NCBI GenBank assembly: GCA_041946965.1
Contig: JBHGBM010000024.1
Location: forward strand, 1-64,000
From: JBHGBM01 sp041946965
GTDB taxonomy: Bacteria > Acidobacteriota > Terriglobia > Bryobacterales > Bryobacteraceae
Reading direction: 5' to 3'
DNA: 64,000 nt
Below, one piece after another: positions 50,549 to 58,796 of the stretch (within the stretch, counting starts at the first letter, position 1; each line of letters starts with the position of its first letter). Under the pieces are notes generated by a model, which worked only from the letters and a program-made list of their open reading frames with translations, made no database searches and was not told where the DNA came from. The position numbers were made by a program, and so were the translations under genes.

Positions 50549-51751
50549 TCATAGCGCCGCCAGACGGAACCTTGTCCGCCGGTACTCGGCCGGGGGATTC
50601 CCGAATGCCTGCCTGAAGACCGTGGTCATGTGCTGCACGGACCGGAAGCCGGTCTTGCCGGCGATTTCTTTCAGCGAGAGCGTGGTGTCTGAAATCAGCC
50701 GCACGGTGGCCTGTAACTGGGCGTCACGGATGGCCGCGCGGACGGTCCGGCCCAGCCCGCGCTTGAAATGGGCGTCGAGCCCGGAACGGGAGACGCCCAC
50801 CGCATCGGCGACGTCGCGCGCCTGGATGCCGTCGCAGGCCCGCTCCCAGACGTAGCGCATGGCTTCGGCCACTTTGCGGTCTTCTACGGCAAAAATGTCG
50901 GTGGATCCGCGCGGCATGACGCCGATCGGATCGATCACCATCCTCGTCCGGCGGGGCTTGCGCCCGGACATGATCCGGTCCAGCACGGCGGCCGCTTCGT
51001 ACCCGATGCGCAGCGACCCCTGTTCGACGCTGCTGAGCAGCGGGGTGCTCAACTGGCACAGGAGTTCGTCGTTGTCGACGCCGATCACGGCCACTTCCTC
51101 CGGCGCCCGCAGACCGGCCGAGCGGCAGCCCTCCAGAACCAGTCGCGCGCGCTGATCGTTTTCGGCCATCAAGCCCACGGGCTTGGGCAGCGACGCCAGC
51201 CACCGAACGAGCGCCCGTTGCCGGGACGCCCAGTTCCGGCCAATCTGGCGGCGGTCCCGGTAGACCTGGCATTCGCGCCCCCTGTTTCCGACATGCTCGG
51301 AGAAAGCGCGCTCCCGTTCCACCGACCAACCGTTGATGCGGGTTCGCACCCCCCCGTAGTACGCGAAATTGCGGAATCCGCGGTCGAGCAAATGGTCCGC
51401 GGCGATGCGGGCGATCGCCCCGTTGTTCGTGAACAGATACGGGATACGGAACTTGGGATCGTACCAGCCGTAGCCGCTGCCGAAGGCCACGGCCGGCAGC
51501 CGCGATTGCAGCACGGCGCGCACCACGCGGGGATTGTCGAAGTTGGCGATGATGCCGTCCCCGTGCCAGGAGGCGAGAGCGGGGAGGCGCTGGTCCTTCA
51601 GGGCCGTTTCCTCGATGTAGACGCTCCATCCGGCGCCTTCCCGGAGGTACGCGGCGACGCCTCCCATCACCTTCAGGTCGTAGGCGCGCGTGGCATCGTA
51701 GATCAAGGCCACGCGCCGCGGCCGGGACGGCTTCCTGAGGCCTCGGAGCAT
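50549..51751 (-). CDS. XylR-type transcription regulator (LacI-like sensor plus AraC DNA-binding domain)
   Basis: 400 aa. Residues 12-280 form a periplasmic-binding-protein-like sugar sensor (RVALIYDATRAYDLKVMGGVAAYL, PYLFTNNGAIARIAADHLLDRGFRNFAYYG, EVAVIGVDNDELLCQLSTPLLSSVEQ). Residues about 295-395 are two helix-turn-helix units of the AraC family (VADAVGVSRSGLDAHFKRGLG, AGKTGFRSVQHMTTVFRQAFGNPPAEYRR). Such proteins activate sugar-catabolic genes on binding a sugar. It is divergent from a sugar epimerase-like gene, and an inverted repeat in the gap (51769-51787) is a natural operator. Confidence 0.92.
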   Translation of the reverse strand: MLRGLRKPSRPRRVALIYDATRAYDLKVMGGVAAYLREGAGWSVYIEETALKDQRLPALASWHGDGIIANFDNPRVVRAVLQSRLPAVAFGSGYGWYDPKFRIPYLFTNNGAIARIAADHLLDRGFRNFAYYGGVRTRINGWSVERERAFSEHVGNRGRECQVYRDRRQIGRNWASRQRALVRWLASLPKPVGLMAENDQRARLVLEGCRSAGLRAPEEVAVIGVDNDELLCQLSTPLLSSVEQGSLRIGYEAAAVLDRIMSGRKPRRTRMVIDPIGVMPRGSTDIFAVEDRKVAEAMRYVWERACDGIQARDVADAVGVSRSGLDAHFKRGLGRTVRAAIRDAQLQATVRLISDTTLSLKEIAGKTGFRSVQHMTTVFRQAFGNPPAEYRRTRFRLAAL

Positions 51752-51768
51752 GTTTCAGCTTAGCAGAA

Positions 51769-51787
51769 TCCGTAAAAGATTAACGGA
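51769..51787. promoter_or_regulatory. Inverted repeat in the regulator-epimerase gap (possible XylR operator)
   Basis: TCCGTAAA-AGA-TTAACGGA is a near-perfect inverted repeat with one mismatch per arm, 17 bases from the regulator start and about 70 bases before the epimerase start. Placement fits autoregulation and control of the divergent gene. Confidence 0.45.
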
Positions 51788-51857
51788 AAGCTGTAAAACA
51801 AACCCATTGCCGGACGCCGGCAACGATGATAAGAGTGATCGGCATTGGAGGCAAACC

Positions 51858-52721
51858 ATGAAATTCGGCATTCACTCGCTATTGTTTCGAGAGACGTTCC
51901 TGGAGAAGGATCTGCCCCTTCTGGAATCCTGCAAGAAGATGGGCTTCGACGCCGTCGAGATCATTCCCTTCGACCCGGACCATTTCCCGGCCGCAAAGGT
52001 GAAGGCGGCGGCGGCGGACCTTGGACTGACCATCAACCTGGGTTATGGCATGCCCCTCGAATACAACGTCATCTCACCCGATCCGGCCGTGCGCAGGGCG
52101 GGAGTCGAATTCTCCAAGCGGTTGATCGACCTCAGCAACGAGGCGGGCGCGGAACTGTTTGGCGGCATGATTTACTGCGGCTGGGGCTACCTCACCGGCC
52201 GGATGCGCTCGGAGGACGAATGGAAGTGGGGCGTGGAGAATTATCGCCAGGTGGCCGAGTACGCCCAGCGCTGTTCCGGTCTGATCCTGGGCATCGAACC
52301 GGTAAACCGCTTCGAGTCGCACTTCATCAACACGGCCGCCGATGCGGTCAAGTTCATCAATGACGTGGGTCTGCCGAATGTCAAGGTCCACCTGGACACG
52401 TTCCACATGATCCGCGAAGAGGACGACTTCGCCCAAGCCGTGCTCCAGGCCGGCGCTCAGTTGGGATACGTGCACGCCTGCGAAAATCAGCGCGGCATAC
52501 CCGGATCCGGCCTTGTGCCGTGGAAGCAGTTCTTCCTCACACTCAAGCAGGTGGGCTATGACGGCTGCATCACCATCGAGTCGTTCACGCCGGAAATCGA
52601 GAGCGTGGCCAAGCTCTGCTGCATTTGGCGAAAGCTGGCCGATTCGGCCGAGCAGCTCGCCACCGAAGGCCTCAAGTTCCTGAAAGGCGTTTACCGGGAC
52701 ACCTACGCGGCCGCGGCGTGA
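51858..52721 (+). CDS. Sugar-phosphate isomerase/epimerase family protein (D-tagatose/D-psicose 3-epimerase-like)
   Basis: 287 aa TIM barrel (AP-endonuclease-2 fold). The Mn-binding and catalytic set of ketose 3-epimerases is readable: Glu in GIEPVNRFE, Asp and His in HLDTFHMIREED, the ENQRG loop that carries the conserved Arg, and Glu in ITIESF. Probably interconverts free ketoses at C3; other members act on inosose or hydroxypyruvate. GGAGG lies 6 bases before ATG 51858. Divergent from the XylR-type regulator, which likely controls it. Confidence 0.85.
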   Translation: MKFGIHSLLFRETFLEKDLPLLESCKKMGFDAVEIIPFDPDHFPAAKVKAAAADLGLTINLGYGMPLEYNVISPDPAVRRAGVEFSKRLIDLSNEAGAELFGGMIYCGWGYLTGRMRSEDEWKWGVENYRQVAEYAQRCSGLILGIEPVNRFESHFINTAADAVKFINDVGLPNVKVHLDTFHMIREEDDFAQAVLQAGAQLGYVHACENQRGIPGSGLVPWKQFFLTLKQVGYDGCITIESFTPEIESVAKLCCIWRKLADSAEQLATEGLKFLKGVYRDTYAAAA

Positions 52722-52734
52722 GCCGGAAAGCTCC

Positions 52735-55272
52735 TCAATAGTTCACGAAGAACGGCGACGACCAGGCGATCATCTCGTCCTGCTGCAACAGCCGCACGTA
52801 ATAGTAGTGACGGCCGGGAGGCGCGGCGCGGTCCGTGTAGGAGAACGCCACCTCGCTGCGCTTGGGTTCGGTCGAGTAGATCACGGCGGAATCGCGGATG
52901 ATGTCCACCCGCGCCACCGGCCCGGTGCCGCGCGCGCGGACCTGGATGGGCGCGCTGCCTGAGAGCTTGAACTCTTCGCCCATGAAGTGGTCCCCCATGC
53001 GCACGTCCAGCAGGATGTTGTCCGTGGCGCCGTAGGTGCGCCGCTTGCGGATGGCCTCCAGGATTCCCTGGCGGTCCGGCGTGAGCGCGTACACCATGGC
53101 GTAGGAGATGTGGGTCGAGAAGTGATCCGAGCTGGCCACGGTGCCGAGCTTGTAGCCCTTGCCCCACGCATTCGACACCATGCCCTCGGGGCGGTAGCCG
53201 ACAATCCCCATGTGCTCGGCGTCGCGGGGCTTCACCGCCGCGTGCGGCGCCCCCTCCTGCTCGTAGCTCGTCCGGCAGCCCTGGAAAATCTCCACCAGCG
53301 GATCGAGCTCGGGATCCCAGAAACGCCAGTCGGTTCCCATGTTGTTGCCCGAGGTATGGGAAATCGCCACCGCGCGATAACGCCGCATGTCCTCCCACAG
53401 CAGCACGGTGTCATTAGCCACCAGCGAGGGCGATCCCACCGGCGGCTCGTCCCCCTGGGGACCCGCCGGAAGGGTCATGCCCGGCGTGCCCTCTTTGATG
53501 AAGAACGGCGTCACCCGCGCGTCGGAACGTTTCAGGAAGAAAATGTTCCGGTGCCCGAAGGGGAACTGCGCGCTGCGCTCGTAGCCGAAAATCGGCACAT
53601 AGGCGCCCGGCGCATGATACATGTCCGTCAGCTTCTGGGTGAACCACCACCAGTACGGCCACGCGCCGCCCTGGTGGTCGGTGGAGGAGCCGAAATCCAT
53701 GGCCGCCGCGTCGATCATGTAGCGGTAGAAGTCCTGAAGCGAGCCGTCGGTGGTGCCGCCGATATCCCAGCTCAGGTCGGTGTGGCGGTGCAGGTCGCCG
53801 CGCAGGAGCCGGTACTGGCGCCCGCCGATGTTCGCACGGTACGCGCGCAGAGCGCGAATATCGGCGGCTTCGGCGGCGTGTCCGGGCCGGGGCTCGACTC
53901 GCGGCGCCGCCGCCGCCTTCAGGGTGAACTCGGCCGCCTGTGCGGGCGCGGCGATACGTCCCGCGTACACCTGCCCGCGCACCGGCCGGTGCGGGTTTTT
54001 CGGCGCGCGGTTATCGCCCGGCCACGCCACCCACAGATTGCCGGACCTGTCCAGGGCCGCGTGGGGGCGCGTCCCCAGCCGTCCGCGGCTCTCCGGCAGC
54101 GCCAACGGCGCGCTCCACGTCCGGCCGTCGAACCGCGTGGCCCAATACTCGTAAAAGCCGCGATGCCCGAGCGGCTGGTATCCGTCCTTGGCAATCGGCA
54201 CCGGGCGCGGCGCTCCCTCCGCGGTACGGCGCAGCTTGGCAATCAGCCAGACGCCTCCCCTGCTGTCCGCGTAAATGTGCGGATGGTACGTATAAGGAAG
54301 CAGGAAATCGGCGGGCATGGCCGCTGCGGGCTCCTGCCACGCTCCGGCGCCGGTGCGGCAGGCGACGCGGATCCAGCGTTCCCAGCCGAGCAGCGACCCG
54401 AACGCGCGGTTGCGCACGATATAGCCCTGGTCCTTGCCCCAGCCCACCGGACCGTCTTCCCAGGCGACCCAGACGCGTCCTCCGGCATCCAGCGCCACCG
54501 TGGCGCGCGCCTCGAAACGCGGCGTCGCCGCGACGGCCGATTCGGTCACGGCCGTGCCGCGCACCTCCGCCAGCCACACGTCGTAGTTGCCTTCCTTGTA
54601 CGTGTCGTAGACCACCCAGGCCGTGCCCGCGGCGTCCATAACTGCGGCAGGTTCCCAGTCGTTGGCGGCGTGGCTGGTGACCCGCACCTCGGGCTGCCAC
54701 TTGCCGTCGAAGCGGCGCAGCAGGATATTGCTGTTGCGCCCACGGAAGCCTTGCCAGACCAGCGCGGCGCGGCCCCTGCCGTCGCTCCACAGGCGCGGGT
54801 TGATATCCGGCAGCGGGTCCGAGGTGAGCCGTTCGAGCGGGCCCCACTCCTGCCGCGCCGCGTCGAACGGCCGGGCGTAGATGTCCCAGTTGCCGTCCAC
54901 CTGTTGCGACCAGACCGCCCACCCGCGCCCGCCGGCATCCGCCATCACCTGCGGCTGCCAGGTGTCGCCGGAGGCGCCGGGCACCCACAACAGGCTGCCC
55001 CACTTGCCCTCATGATGACGCCGGATGGCGACCGCGTCGGCGGAGCCGTCAAAACTCAGCCACGCCGCCCACACGGCGCCGTCCGGGCCGGCGGCGATGG
55101 CGGGACAATCGTCCTGCCGGTACTCGTGGCCCACCGCCACGGCTTCCAGTTCCGCTCCCGGCAACTGGCGCACGGACATCGCGGCCGCGCGCCCTCCGGC
55201 GCCTGGAGCGAGCCACGCGAACAGGAACGCGGCGCCGGCGGCGGCCGATGCGATCAATACCCGTCTTCTCAT
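52735..55272 (-). CDS. Secreted beta-propeller plus PHP-like metallohydrolase (CehA/McbA-DUF3604-like)
   Basis: 845 aa from ATG 55272 (GAGG 9 bases upstream). Signal peptide (RVLIASAAAGAAFLFAWLAPG). Residues 40-460 are repeated propeller blades (GPDGAVWAAWLSFDG, DAAGTAWVVYDTYKEGNYDVWLAE, DRSGNLWVAWPGDN). From about 510 a PHP-type metal-dependent hydrolase follows: RGDLHRHTDLSWDIGG, DFGSSTDHQGG, ISHTSGNNMG, KLGTVASSDHFSTH, then a C-terminal sandwich (RARGTGPVARVDIIRDSAVI). Metal ligands for a PHP site are present. Substrate unknown; CehA/McbA relatives cleave carbamates or phosphoesters. Likely periplasmic or exported. Confidence 0.75.
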   Translation of the reverse strand: MRRRVLIASAAAGAAFLFAWLAPGAGGRAAAMSVRQLPGAELEAVAVGHEYRQDDCPAIAAGPDGAVWAAWLSFDGSADAVAIRRHHEGKWGSLLWVPGASGDTWQPQVMADAGGRGWAVWSQQVDGNWDIYARPFDAARQEWGPLERLTSDPLPDINPRLWSDGRGRAALVWQGFRGRNSNILLRRFDGKWQPEVRVTSHAANDWEPAAVMDAAGTAWVVYDTYKEGNYDVWLAEVRGTAVTESAVAATPRFEARATVALDAGGRVWVAWEDGPVGWGKDQGYIVRNRAFGSLLGWERWIRVACRTGAGAWQEPAAAMPADFLLPYTYHPHIYADSRGGVWLIAKLRRTAEGAPRPVPIAKDGYQPLGHRGFYEYWATRFDGRTWSAPLALPESRGRLGTRPHAALDRSGNLWVAWPGDNRAPKNPHRPVRGQVYAGRIAAPAQAAEFTLKAAAAPRVEPRPGHAAEAADIRALRAYRANIGGRQYRLLRGDLHRHTDLSWDIGGTTDGSLQDFYRYMIDAAAMDFGSSTDHQGGAWPYWWWFTQKLTDMYHAPGAYVPIFGYERSAQFPFGHRNIFFLKRSDARVTPFFIKEGTPGMTLPAGPQGDEPPVGSPSLVANDTVLLWEDMRRYRAVAISHTSGNNMGTDWRFWDPELDPLVEIFQGCRTSYEQEGAPHAAVKPRDAEHMGIVGYRPEGMVSNAWGKGYKLGTVASSDHFSTHISYAMVYALTPDRQGILEAIRKRRTYGATDNILLDVRMGDHFMGEEFKLSGSAPIQVRARGTGPVARVDIIRDSAVIYSTEPKRSEVAFSYTDRAAPPGRHYYYVRLLQQDEMIAWSSPFFVNY

Positions 55273-55333
55273 GCCGAATAACCTCATAAACGGATCTCGA
55301 TGTATGATATCTCTCGGCAGCCTGGTGAAACAC

Positions 55334-58300
55334 ATGCAACGTCTATTCATCCTCTTTGCCCTGGCCGCTTCCGCCGGCTTGGCGCAGGTCGCTACGCTGA
55401 CGGGACGTGTTATCGATCCCAGCGGAGCCGTCGTCCCCCAAGCCGCAGTGACGGCGCGGTCGGAGGCCACCGGCATCACCACCTCCACGGAAACCACCAG
55501 CGAGGGTTACTACACTCTCCCTTCGCTTCTTCCCGGCCGTTATGAACTGTCCATCTCGAAGCCCGGCTTCGTTCCGGTCCGGCAGACCGGACTCGAGCTT
55601 ACCGTGCAGCAGGTGGCGCGGGTGGATGTCACGCTCACCATCGGCGCCGTGGCCGAGACCATCCAGGTGCAGGCGCAGACGCCCCTGCTCGATACCGAGA
55701 GCACCACCGTGGGCCAGGTGATCGGCAACCGCCAGGTGACGGAGTTACCGCTCCTCGGCCGTAATACCTACGCGCTCGCCATGCTGGTGCCCGGCGTGCG
55801 GCCCTCCTCCGGCGTCAACAACCTGGTCATCGACCAGATCTCCACCGTGTCCTATTCCATCAACGGGCAGCGCGCCACCACCAACGAGTTCCTGCTCGAC
55901 GGCGCCCCCAACTCGGCCGCCTCCCAAAACCAGCCGGTGATCAACGCCAATCCCGACATGGTGCAGGAGTTCAAGGTGGAGACCAACGCCTTCAGCGCCG
56001 AATACGGGCGTGCGGCCGGCGGAGTGTTCAACGTGGTGACGCGCGGCGGCACCAATCAGCTCCACTTCACCGCTTACGAGTTCTTCCGCAACGACAAGCT
56101 CAACGCCAACGACTTTTTTGCCAACCGCAGTGGCACCGCCCAGGCGCCCTTCCGCTTCAACCAGTTCGGCGGCACCGTGGGCGGCCCGGTGTGGATTCCC
56201 AAGCTCTACGACGGCCGCAACCGCACGTTCTTTTTCGTGAACACTGAGATCGTACGCTTCATTCAGGGCATCACGTTCACCGCCACGCTGCCCGATCCGC
56301 AATACTTCACCGGCGATTTCAGCCAGGCGCGGCTCGCCGATGGCCGGCGCATCACCATCTACGACCCGGCTACCACGACGGCGAATCCCGCCGGCGGCTA
56401 CATCCGGTCGGTGTTTCCAGGCAACGTGATTCCGGCCAGTCGCATCGACCCGGTGGCGCGCAACGTGGCCCGCCTGTTCCCGGCGCCCACCGTGGCGGGT
56501 GCGCCCTTCGGCGTCATCAACTACACCCGCACCGATGGCAACCGCGTGCCTAAGGACTCCTACAGCTTCCGCGGCGACCACGCCTTCTCGGACGCCAATC
56601 GTATGTTCGTGCGCTATTCCTACGACGACACGCCGTTCATCCGCGCGCCCGTTTACGGCAAGGACCGCAGCAACATCGCTCCCACGGCGGGGCCGCAGGT
56701 ATTCACACGCTGGAACGCCGTGATCGAAGACACCCACGTCTTCGCCCCCACCCTGATCGGCACGTTCCGTTACTCGGCCGCACGGCTGATCAATCGCCGG
56801 CGGCCCTATTCCGATAACTTCCCCATCGAATCGCTGGGCCTGCCCGCTTATATGCGCCAGGGCATGGTGGACCCGATCTCGCTGCCGGCCATTCAGATCA
56901 ACGGGCACACCGCGACGGGTTCGATTCCCAACATCATCGTCGGGGGCATTCTGGGCGCGACGGACCTGATCATCTTCGGCCACACCACTCAGACCGTGCA
57001 GGGCAACTTCACCAAGAACCTCACCAACCATACCCTGAAGTTCGGCGGCGAGTACCGCTCCGTGCAGTTCAACAACCAGCAGACGGGTGATACCGCGACG
57101 CTGTTCAACTTCACTCAGGTCTGGACGCAGGGACCGAATCCGAACCAATCGAGCGCAGTGGCGGGCCTGGGATTGGCGACCTTCCTGCTGGGCATTCCCG
57201 CCGGCTCGGTCACGCCCGTGCCCGCGCTGGCGCAAACCACGCGCTACCACGCGCTCTTCTTCCAGGATTCCTGGCGCGTCACCCCCAAGCTGACCCTGAA
57301 CTGGGGCGTACGCTATGATTACGAAACGCCGCGCACGGAGCGCTTCAACCAGCTCACAAATTTCGATTTCCACGCGCCCTCCCCGCTGAAAGTGGAAGGG
57401 CTGAACCTGGTGGGTGGGCTGGCGTTCGTGGGCGTGGGCGGACTCTCGCGCTTCAACGCCGAACCCGATCGAAACAACATCGCCCCGCGTCTGGGCATCG
57501 CCTACAAGCTGGCCTCGAAAACCGTAGTACGCGCCGGCGCAGGTCTGTTCTACGCCGGAACCACCGGTGTGGGCGGGGGCGCGGCGGCCTTCGGCACCAG
57601 CGGATTTCAGGCTTCCACCAGCATCGTCACCAGCCTGGACGGCGTGACCCCCATCGTGCGCTGGAGCGACCCCTACCCGACCGGTTTCAATCGCCCCACG
57701 GGTTCTTCGCTGGGCCTCTCCACTTTGCTGGGGCAGACCGTCCAGTTCTTCGACCGCGGCAACGTGGTGCCCAACTCCGCCCAATGGAATCTCAACATCC
57801 AGCGCCAGTTGCCGCGGGAAATGATGTTCGAGATCGGCTACGCGGGCAGCCGAGGGTTCCACTTTTTCGAAACCCGGCAGTGGAATCAACTCGCGCCGGA
57901 GTATCTGAAACTCGGCGACGCCCTGCGCCAGCAGGTGGCCAACCCGTTCTACGGCAAGATCGCGGTGGGCACGCTCTCGCAGCGCACCGTGGCCCGCGCA
58001 CAACTGCTCCGCCCCTTCCCGCACTTCGACGGCGTCGGTTCCCAGAACGCGAGCTGGGCTTCCTCGACGTACCACGCGCTGGAGACAAAGTTCGAAAAGC
58101 GCTACGCCTCCGGCCTCACCCTGATCGCATCCTACACGTTCTCCAAGCTGATGGACAGCGGCGGCATCGGCCCCTTCGCCGGCGAAACGCTGGGGGGCGG
58201 CTCCATACAGAACTGGTACGACCTCGCTTCGGAGTGGGGCTCCTCCACCATGGACCAGACCCACCGTTACATCCTCAACGCGGTTTACGAACTGCCGCTG

Positions 58301-58783
58301 TTGCGGAACCGCTCCACCCTGGCCGCCAAGTTCGTGGGCGGCTGGCAGGTGGGCGGCATCTGGATGGGCTTTTCCGGAGGGCCTCTGGCCGCCGCCTCCA
58401 ACGTGAACAACACCTTTTCCCAGGGCGGCGGGCAGCGGCCCAACTGGAACGGTTCCAACCCGTGCGTCGCCAACCCCACGCCCGACCGTTGGCTCGACGG
58501 AAGCGTCTATTCGGTTCCGGCGACCTACTCCTTCGGCAACGCCCCGCGCACGTTCAACGGGTGCCGCAGCGACGGCACTTCCCAGATCGACCTGACGCTG
58601 ACCAAGAACACGCGCTTCCGCGAGCGCCTCAACGTGCAGTTCCGGGCGGAGACCTTCAACCTCACCAACACCCCGCGCTTCGCTCCGCCCAACCAGAGCT
58701 TCGGCAACCCGCAGTTCGGCACGGTAACCGCGCAGGGCAACCTGCCACGCATCGTGCAGTTCGGGTTGAAGCTAATCTATTGA
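55334..58783 (+). CDS. TonB-dependent receptor, Oar-like, with carboxypeptidase-regulatory N-domain
   Basis: 1149 aa. Signal peptide (MQRLFILFALAASAGLAQ), CarboxypepD_reg-like domain at about 20-105 (LTGRVIDPSGAVVPQAAVTA, PGRYELSISKPGF), plug (FLLDGAPNSAAS, EFKVETNAFSAEYGRAAGGVFNVVTRGGTN) and barrel ending KLIY. ATG 55334 starts the signal peptide; ATG 55304 would add ten residues. A TATGAT box at 55303-55308 fits a promoter with an 18-base leader. Thirteen bases downstream is a sulfatase gene, so the pair probably takes up and desulfates one glycan, like a SusC/D locus without SusD. Confidence 0.9.
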   Translation: MQRLFILFALAASAGLAQVATLTGRVIDPSGAVVPQAAVTARSEATGITTSTETTSEGYYTLPSLLPGRYELSISKPGFVPVRQTGLELTVQQVARVDVTLTIGAVAETIQVQAQTPLLDTESTTVGQVIGNRQVTELPLLGRNTYALAMLVPGVRPSSGVNNLVIDQISTVSYSINGQRATTNEFLLDGAPNSAASQNQPVINANPDMVQEFKVETNAFSAEYGRAAGGVFNVVTRGGTNQLHFTAYEFFRNDKLNANDFFANRSGTAQAPFRFNQFGGTVGGPVWIPKLYDGRNRTFFFVNTEIVRFIQGITFTATLPDPQYFTGDFSQARLADGRRITIYDPATTTANPAGGYIRSVFPGNVIPASRIDPVARNVARLFPAPTVAGAPFGVINYTRTDGNRVPKDSYSFRGDHAFSDANRMFVRYSYDDTPFIRAPVYGKDRSNIAPTAGPQVFTRWNAVIEDTHVFAPTLIGTFRYSAARLINRRRPYSDNFPIESLGLPAYMRQGMVDPISLPAIQINGHTATGSIPNIIVGGILGATDLIIFGHTTQTVQGNFTKNLTNHTLKFGGEYRSVQFNNQQTGDTATLFNFTQVWTQGPNPNQSSAVAGLGLATFLLGIPAGSVTPVPALAQTTRYHALFFQDSWRVTPKLTLNWGVRYDYETPRTERFNQLTNFDFHAPSPLKVEGLNLVGGLAFVGVGGLSRFNAEPDRNNIAPRLGIAYKLASKTVVRAGAGLFYAGTTGVGGGAAAFGTSGFQASTSIVTSLDGVTPIVRWSDPYPTGFNRPTGSSLGLSTLLGQTVQFFDRGNVVPNSAQWNLNIQRQLPREMMFEIGYAGSRGFHFFETRQWNQLAPEYLKLGDALRQQVANPFYGKIAVGTLSQRTVARAQLLRPFPHFDGVGSQNASWASSTYHALETKFEKRYASGLTLIASYTFSKLMDSGGIGPFAGETLGGGSIQNWYDLASEWGSSTMDQTHRYILNAVYELPLLRNRSTLAAKFVGGWQVGGIWMGFSGGPLAAASNVNNTFSQGGGQRPNWNGSNPCVANPTPDRWLDGSVYSVPATYSFGNAPRTFNGCRSDGTSQIDLTLTKNTRFRERLNVQFRAETFNLTNTPRFAPPNQSFGNPQFGTVTAQGNLPRIVQFGLKLIY

Positions 58784-58796
58784 GAGGAGCCTCACC

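Noticed and set aside
55745..58264. Long minus-strand frame opposite the TonB receptor
   Set aside because: Same shadow pattern; the plus-strand receptor is continuous and recognisable over the whole span.
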